A DNA stretch of 64,000 nucleotides from contig CM060113.1 of NCBI GenBank assembly GCA_030522415.1, forward strand, positions 1,192,501-1,256,500, in the 5' to 3' direction. Below are positions 56,888 through 64,000 of this stretch, piece by piece. The translations under genes were made by a program, and so were the position numbers. The stretch comes from Channallabes apus (lineage: Eukaryota; Chordata; Actinopteri; Siluriformes; Clariidae). Position 1 is the stretch's first letter. Every line of letters begins with the position of its first letter. The notes under the pieces are model-generated. The model ran no database searches, was not told where the DNA came from, and worked only from the letters and a program-made list of their open reading frames with translations.

Positions 56888-56989
56888 CGTGTGTGTGTGT
56901 GTGTTTTATAAATCATGATTTATAATATCCTGCTGCAGTGCGAGTGTGTGAGAGCTCACAGTTCGGGTCTCTGCTGTGTACACCGCGCA
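55439..56989. repeat. Spacer dominated by long CA and TG arrays
   Basis: (TG)n at 56151-56185, (CA)n at about 56358-56441, (TG)n at 56476-56549, (CA)n at 56738-56765 and (TG)n at 56825-56900. The neighbouring CA and TG blocks are inverted relative to one another and could pair. No gene is recognised. Confidence 0.8.
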
Positions 56990-57165
56990 GAATCGGCTGC
57001 AGGTTCTCCCTGTGTGTTTCCTTGGGGTTCTCCGGTTTCCTCCCACAGTCCAGAGACCACTACAGGCTGGTGTGCAGTTGATGTTTCTAGAATTTTCTGT
57101 GGTGTGTGACTGTGTGTGGGGGGGGGGGGGGTGGATGGATGGATGGATGGATGGATGGATGGAGA
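56990..57165 (+). mobile_element. Degraded V-SINE fragment with GGAT expansion
   Basis: CAGGTTCTCCCTGTGTGTTT, GGTTTCCTCCCACAGTCCAG and a GTGTGACTGTGTG end match the V-SINE core. A G run and GGAT units (57131-57163) occupy the place of its simple-repeat region. Confidence 0.65.
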
Positions 57166-57895
57166 AGGTCGTTACACAATCAGTGACATCGGCAGGTTTA
57201 AAGGTGACGTGTGTAATGGAAAAATCATTTTAATTATGTATTAATTTGTAATTGTGCCACGTAGACTATAGAAGCTTTAAGGCCGAGGACAGAACAGAGA
57301 CAAACTGATTGTAGTTGTCCCTGAATAAATGATAAGGTGAGGACGTCTGGTCCGGGTCAGATAAAGAGTCTGAATGTAGGAACTTCATGTTGATTGTGTT
57401 AGTGGAGGTGTTTGTGTATAAAGTGAGGCAGCGGAGAGAGAGAGAGAGACAGAGAGAGAGAGAGACGTCACCTTCCTCCATGCTGCAGCTGTTTACTGTA
57501 TGAGACTCGACCTTCTGCAGATGTTTAAACACCTTTGTGACTTTGCTCGTCCTCAGTGTATGAAGTACTTCATAGTCTTTATAGTGTTTTCAGAATTTCC
57601 ACCAAACAACACACAGGTGTTTAATATTTAAACTGTAATAATTAACATAATTAGCCTAAGTGCTAGTGTTGTCCCCACTATTTTTGTCTTTTTTGCACTG
57701 ACCAATTAGATTTTCACCTTTAATATGACCTCATATAAAACAGCCCCGCCCCCGAGTTGACAGTGCATCAGTTCTGCTAAGCTTTTCTGATGGTTTGTGG
57801 GCGGGGCTTGGCAGGAGCTCATTTACATATGCATTAAAGCAGTGTGTGTGGTGGTGAAGTGTAATGCGGTATCTAATGCGTATTGCAGCTTATCA

Positions 57896-57934
<39 letters not shown>

Positions 57935-58272
57935 AGCGAGCTCTGAGACCTGCGTTAACCTTTTAAAGCAATCGGAAACACGGAACTTTATGATACTTGT
58001 TTGTTTACTCGGCGATGTCACATGACACAACACGATCCTCCGCTGGTCGGGTTGGTATTGCACCACAAGGGGGAGTAATATTAATTGTTGGAAATGTATG
58101 TGTGCACCTGCAATTCTGCTAACGATTGTACGCTACACATTTACATCCAAATAACTCCACAGCCGAGTTCATCAGATAGTAGACCCAGGTTTTTTATTAA
58201 TCGTTCACTCAGTGTGATGATGAAATCTCATATAAATAATATTTATACAGCTCCTGCATACCTGGTGTACAG

Positions 58273-58308
<36 letters not shown>

Positions 58309-60279
58309 ATCTATAATTCCTGATCATATTAATCCTTCACTAAAGCTATTGATAGTTTAATGCATATTTTAATACAAAGTCTAAAATAAATCCAGCGTGC
58401 TATTCATCCCAGAGGCTGAGAAGAAAAGTGCGGTGGGTTTCTCAGCCTCACGCCCGTATTACATCATTCAATCTCTCTGTAAACCCATTTCACGCTCGGC
58501 TTCAGAGACGTGATGAGAGAAAAAAAACCTAAAGACAGCGAGAGGACATTTTCATCAGGGCCGAGTGTCATTTTGGAAGGAAGCGTGTACAGTCCGGTCC
58601 CGCACTCCGGGTCTGCTGGCAGGAACCGCGTTTAATCCATCAGTTATCACAACACTAACACAGCACTATAAAATTATATCTCTAAAACAACATTCTGCAC
58701 AAATAGAGCCCCATAAACAGGATGTTCTGCCGCAGCGATAATAACAGCGCAGTGCAGTGGAGGAAAGACGGGGAACAAAAATAAAAGCAAAACTCTCTGT
58801 TAGTTCAGAGCTCACGGCACCGGGGAGGCGTTCAGACGTCCGGGCCGACACGGGGTCACGGGATCTGTGGATCGGGAGGTCATGACCTCGGTTTATTAAA
58901 CAAAAATCCAATTAAAATTCAGCATTCATCTGATTAAAAAAAAAATTATAATGAAAGAGAAAAATATAAACTGAAATCCTCACCTGTCGTCATGGACACC
59001 GTTTTCCAGGTTTTGTCATTTTTCTGCGGTAATTAGATTATAGATTATTTAGATTTTAGATTATTCAAATTAGTAGATTAGTTTTAAATTGTTAATATTT
59101 CAGGATAAATCAGATTTAATCTAATTATTTGTCTTGTTTTGAGTCTCATATTAAAAAGAAATGGCACCTTAACATCTGCTGTAATCGTGAGGTCACTGTT
59201 TGTTTGTTTGTTTGTTTGTTTGTTTGTTTGTATAAATAAGGTTTGATATTTATTAGTAATTGCAGATTAATGTTCAAATAATATGCTGTGTAAATTAATT
59301 ATGTTCATTAAAATTTTAATGAATTTTAAAGTAAATCTGTGAGCTACAGTATATCACACTGTCCTGAGTTTAATCCTGGAGCGACGTGATCGCGAGGTTA
59401 CGGAGACTTTGTTCTGTCTCGTTGCGGTTCAGGAGAAAATCACATTTTTGCAAAACAAACAAAAAACAAACATTTAAGTTATGGATCATATCTCCGTCTG
59501 ATCTCTGTCTGGTCTCCGTCTGATCTCCGTCTGGTCTCCGTCTGGTCTCCGTCTGATTGGCCATAGAGTCTAAAAATATGCAGAATTCTGTCAGGATTTG
59601 TTTTTATAAAACCACAAACGTTCCTGAGCTGTCAGCATTTTAAACTCAGTGAGACCCGACACGGTTCTCCTGGAAACATCACGCAGACACGATGGAGCGA
59701 CGATCCTCAACCAACCAAGCGCTCGCTAATCATTCTGAGTGGCTGTATGTTGAATTGCCCTCTAGTGCACTTTGTAGGGAGAAAGAACAGATTATCGTGT
59801 GCGCACTACACAGGGCGGATGAAGCGAAGTGATCCTCGGCCCTCGGACGTCCATTAAGTTATTATTTTTCACTATGCTGAGAGACACAATTCTGGTTATA
59901 AGGAATCATCAAGAATGACTCTGAGATTGGGTCGACTTTTAGGAATAAAACTCCAGGAATAAAACACGTGATCTTATCAAGCTGCAGGAGGTTTAGAGAA
60001 ACATTAGCGTTTTTTCCTGAGAAGTCTTAAGAATTTAAAGCAGCTCGTGTGTGTCATCACAGGGACTCTGCAGAGGAATCCTGAAGGTTAGACAGGACGT
60101 GACGGGCCAGTGTGTGTTTGACTCGGAGCCGCAGTGCAGTTAAAATTACATCATAAGTGAGTTGTGAGTGCGTTGTAATGTTTCCTGGTTAAGTGTTACA
60201 CTGGTGTGTGATGAGGCTGTGGTGTGTGTGTACATGAGTGGAAATAAATATTTTACAAAGACTTCATTACTCCTGTCGC

Positions 60280-60324
<45 letters not shown>

Positions 60325-61439
60325 GTGAATATTATAACCAACCTCACACTCCCACGGAATCTCAAAAATGAATGTTGTGCGTACGAGAGAGAGAGAGAGA
60401 GACAGAGAGAAAGACACAGAGACAGAGAGAGACAGAGAGAGAGAGAGAAAGACACAGAGAGAGAGTGAGACACAGAGAGAGATTCTTTAATGCTAGAGCA
60501 AGAAAGAGGACGAAAGAGGAGGAGGAAAAGAGGACGATGTTGTTGACCTGCGATTTCAGGACGGTGAGCGACTCGGGGAGCTGCTTCTGCACTCAAAAAG
60601 AGAAGAAGATGAAGAAGAAGAAGAACAGTTATTTCTGTTTTCTATTATTTAGTCTGACAGAGAGAGAGTGAGAGAGAAAGAGAGAGATACAAAGAAAGAC
60701 AGAAAGAGAGAAAAAGAGGAAAAAATGCCATAACAAGTTTATGATTAATGTGCATCCAGTTAAGTGGCTAGTTTTTATAAAAATGTAAGCTTTTGTAATA
60801 AATGACTCTTTCAAGCGCTAGGCGAAATCAATAACGGCTAAAAATGGCCGCCGCTAGCAGATGCTGCAGACTGAAAGTGCAGACAGATTGAATTAGACGC
60901 CTCCACGCTCTCGTCCAGCCGCTTCGCTCTGAAATATAGAAAATTTAAGTAAACTTATTCTTTACTTTTTTATTTTTTTCAAAAACAGCAAAAAAAATTT
61001 GTGTGACCTCAGATAACCGTGACCTGGGTCACAATCACCTGTCTGTCTGTCTGTCTGTCTGTCTGTCTGCTCTTCTCTTAGTCTGTCTATCTATTCATCT
61101 GTCTCTACATTCACCCACATCTATCTGTCCGTCTTTTTCATTCTTATAAACACTAGTCGAATTGTTAAGGCGTTTTCAAGGTGTGGTCAAGTATTGGACT
61201 GCGGCTAAAACTAATTATACAAAATGATTGTGAAATATGTCATATGTAAGCTTAATTAAATCAACTTGGAGCCATCAAAACAAACCCTGCATTTAAACAT
61301 GCAATTGTCAAAACTATCATGTGATCTTTTCCATGGCGTTTATATGGGGAGGATTATAAGAGTACAGTAGGATAATAATCTACATAAACTGTAGTAATTA
61401 AATAATGTAATAGTACTGTAGTTTTGTATGACTACACAC

Positions 61440-61480
<41 letters not shown>

Positions 61481-61513
61481 CAACCCACACACACACACAC
61501 ACACACACCCACC

Positions 61514-61550
<37 letters not shown>

Positions 61551-62175
61551 ACACACACACACACACCAACCCACCCACACACACACACACACACACACCC
61601 CACACCCCCCCCCCACACACACACACCAACCCACACACACACCCCCCACACACACACACACACACACACCCCCACACACACACACACACACACCAACCCA
61701 CACACACACAAAAAAAAAAAAAATCATGAAATTTCATCAGAGGATTTGTGCGTGTGTATCGTACCTTCAGTTCTCTTCTTTCTGCAATATGTCATAAGCT
61801 GTGCTTGAACTGTTCTCCTGGCCGTAGAGAAAATGCGAACAGGGAAAAAAAGACAGAAACTTGCATGAGCTCGTGAGCAGCTTGTTACAATATTAAATTC
61901 TGATTGGCTAATCATCATTATTTATAGTTTGTGGATGATCATACGTAGAGATTTTTAATATTTAATTTTCATGATAAATTTTACATAATACACAGAATTA
62001 TTAATCTGAAGAGGATGGCAAAGGCGATGGTGGTTTTACAGAGGGGATGGGTTTTGTAATTTTTTTCAACGGGCGGGGAGGGCATCCCTCCACATCCCTC
62101 CACATCGCCCCTCAAATCGAGCGCTGGTTCTAAACATTTAATTATACAGCATGTTGGTCTGAGCGAGTAATCTGA
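57166..62175. repeat. Unannotated spacer with many simple repeats
   Basis: (GA)n (57433-57467), (CA)n (57897-57932), (TG)n (58278-58306), GTTT (59196-59229), a 10-bp tandem repeat TCTCCGTCTG (about 59490-59556), (CA)n (60284-60322), GA-rich tracts (60386-60480; 60657-60720), CTGT (61041-61069), and a complex CT/CA/CCCA block (61444-61725). No gene is recognised. Frames across the CA/CCCA block read Thr-His-Pro or Cys-Val-Gly repeats and are artefacts. Confidence 0.7.
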
Positions 62176-63740
62176 TTGGATGAGAGTGATTCCCCAAGTG
62201 CTGATAATGCAAGAGGAAACTCCAGGAGCCTGTGGCAGGGACTAAGGACAATAACGGACTATAAAGCACCAACATCCGGTATGACGAACACGGACTGTCT
62301 CTGGGTCATTTTTTTTGCTCGCTTCGAGGCTGCAGCTAAAGATGTTAGCGATGCTATTGCTAGCGGTGCCATTGTCTGCAGACAGGAAGACACTGCCAGC
62401 ACTCATTCATCATCTCCGAGCATGACGTGAGGAGAGCCATTAGGAGAATGAACACCAGGAAAGCAGCCGGAACAGACGGTATCTCAGGTCGAGTCCTCAG
62501 AGCCTGAGCAGACCAGCTAGTACCTGTGTTCACAGAGATATTCAACATCACTTTATCTCAGTTGCTTTAAGGAGTCCATCATTGTTCCTGTCCTCAAGAA
62601 ACCCCATCCTGCTTCCCTCAACGATTATCGCCCTGTAGCCCTCACCTCAGTAGTGATGAAGTGCTTTAAACGGCTGGTCAGAGACTTCATCATCTCCTCA
62701 CTACCTACAGTTTGCTTACCGAACCAACTGCTCTACAGATGATGCCATCTCTCATCACCTCCATAAACCTCTCACTCACCTGGACACTTGAAAGGAGAAT
62801 TATGTTAAAATGCTCTTTGTCAACTACAGCTCAGCATTTAATACCATAATTCCCTCCACACTCACCACCAAGCTGGAGCACCTGGGATTCAGCTCATCTC
62901 TGTGTCAGTGATCTCCAACTTCCTAACTGGCAGAGCACAGGCAGTAAAGATGGGTGGATGTAAATATGTCTCGGCCTCCCTCACTCTCAGCACTGGAGCC
63001 CCCCAGGGTTGTGTTCTGAGCCCCCTGCTGTACTCATTGTACACGTAAGACTGCGTGGCCACTACCAACTCCACCACCATCATTAAGTCTGCTGACGACA
63101 TCATCATCGTGGGCCTGATCTCTGACAACGACTAGCCTACAGTACCTGGAGGAAATTAGAATCTGGAGAACTGGTGCCAGAGGAACAATCTCCTCCTGAA
63201 TGTCAGCAAGACAAAGGAGCTTGTAGTGGACTTCAGTACAAAGCAGGAGAGGAACTACCAGACCCCCGTCATCAACAGGAGCCCAGTGGAGAGAGTGGAC
63301 AGCTTCAGATACCTCAGTGTTCACATCACGCAGGACCTGTCATGGTCCTGTCACATCAACACCGTGGTGAAAAAGGCCCGGCAGCGTCTCTACCACCTCA
63401 GATGCCTGAGAGACTTCAGACTGCCCTCCAGGGTGTTTTTCTATTCCTGCAGCATAGAGAGCATCCTGACGGGAAACATCATGACCTGGTGGGGGAACAG
63501 CACCATGCAGGACAGAAGAGCTCTACAGAAGGTGATGCGTTCAGCTGAGCACATCATCCGCACCGAGCTCTCCTGACCTACACTTGACCAAGGCCAAGAA
63601 GATGGTGAAGGACCTCAGTCACCCCAACAATGGAGTCTGTTCTCTCTGTTGTGGTCAGGAAAGCGATTCTGTTCCCTGAGGGCCAACACAGAGAAACTGA
63701 GGAGGAGCTTCTTCCTGTAGGCGACTCAGTCTCTCAACAC
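62176..63740 (+). pseudogene. LINE-X copy 2: linker and reverse transcriptase, 5'-truncated
   Basis: A + strand copy of the same LINE family as 24712-28345. It starts in the linker before RT (SRSLWQGLRTITDYKAPTSG, then FFARFEAAAKDV). It continues with [57 protein letters not shown]-type sequence near 62985-63045, and a damaged catalytic box: the FADD codons read SADD near 63090. From 63226 to 63576 one frame gives MDFSTKQERNYQTPVINRSP, SFRYLSVHITQDLSWSCHIN and SILTGNIMTWWGN. Multiple stops and frameshifts are present. It is more decayed than the 25-kb copy. The endonuclease and 5' UTR are absent. Confidence 0.87.
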
Positions 63741-64000
63741 CACACAGGACTAAACCATTTTGCACATACACACTTATGGACATTTGTCTCTTCTGCATAT
63801 TTGCATAAGAACACACATCACACATCTGATAACGTTATGTAACGTCTTAAACAACGTGTCTCTGCACTAATCACTTCTAAGTCATTCTGAATCGACTCTG
63901 AACCATCCGTGTCGTTCTGTTCATGGCTAACGCTTAGCTACAAAGCTAACTAACCTCTAACACGAGGTTGAATCCCAAATCCCTCTCTAACCCCTGATCT
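63741..64000. other. Possible LINE-X 3'-UTR remainder and right edge
   Basis: The sequence after the C-terminal region (GGACATTTGTCTCTTCTGCA, ATATTTGCATAAG) may be LINE-X 3' UTR, but the S1-like tail is not seen before the window ends. Nothing else is recognised. Confidence 0.4.

Noticed and set aside
60238..60671. Arg/Glu-rich open frame that looks like a charged coiled coil
   Set aside because: It is encoded by impure GA repeats and CA arrays; composition explains it fully.
61398..61808. Cys/Val/Gly-rich and Thr/His/Pro-rich frames of 80-126 codons
   Set aside because: They come from a CA/CCCA compound microsatellite.

Overview
The window looks like teleost fish nuclear DNA. It carries several fish retroelement and DNA-transposon lineages (L2, jockey/CR1-group LINEs, Tx1-type L1, a DIRS1-like tyrosine-recombinase element, V-SINEs and other tRNA SINEs, piggyBac-like, Harbinger-like and integrase-type DNA elements). 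It also has a very high density of (CA/TG)n and (CT/GA)n microsatellites. The V-SINE style and CA density would fit a catfish-like (siluriform) genome, but that is an inference. I found no complete host protein gene, no rRNA and no convincing stand-alone tRNA. Almost every long open frame belongs to a mobile element or to a tandem repeat.

Layout. 0-6 kb: truncated LINE-A reverse transcriptase (- strand), a young V-SINE with a perfect 11-bp target duplication, CA arrays, and a DIRS1-like remnant. 6.7-14 kb: a nest of transposons. A piggyBac-like element holds an element with AACCCAGC-rich ends, which holds an L2 LINE, which holds a second L2 copy consisting only of its 3' UTR. A Harbinger-like MITE sits in the same outer element. 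14-24 kb: mostly unannotated, microsatellite-rich DNA with scattered SINE pieces, minisatellites, two possible conserved non-coding blocks, and a pyrimidine tract containing a 200-N assembly gap. 24.3-29 kb: a Tx1-type L1 ORF1 on the + strand, split by a 3.6-kb LINE (LINE-X) inserted on the - strand. LINE-X is itself interrupted by a piggyBac-like end and a scrambled LINE-A fragment.

29-33.4 kb: mostly unannotated DNA. 33.46-38.44 kb: a 5-kb tandem array of a 14-bp monomer with an almost exact ~1.87-kb internal duplication. All three frames of its - strand stay open, which creates huge spurious ORFs. 38.4-45 kb: a small ORF with a hydrophobic C-terminus, a MITE with a SINE in it, a possible frameshifted coding fragment, and a block that looks like an exon or conserved non-coding DNA. 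45.7-47.1 kb: a 1.39-kb DNA transposon with terminal arrays of the palindrome CATAATTATG, an 8-bp target duplication, and decayed pieces of an integrase-type transposase. 47-62 kb: SINEs, microsatellites and unannotated DNA. 62.2-64 kb: a second, 5'-truncated LINE-X copy on the + strand.

Functionally this is a sedimentary record of insertions. LINE-X and one SINE family share the same 3' tail, consistent with the SINE using the LINE-X machinery. The two LINE-X copies lie in opposite orientation about 36 kb apart. The insertion order can be read from which element interrupts which.
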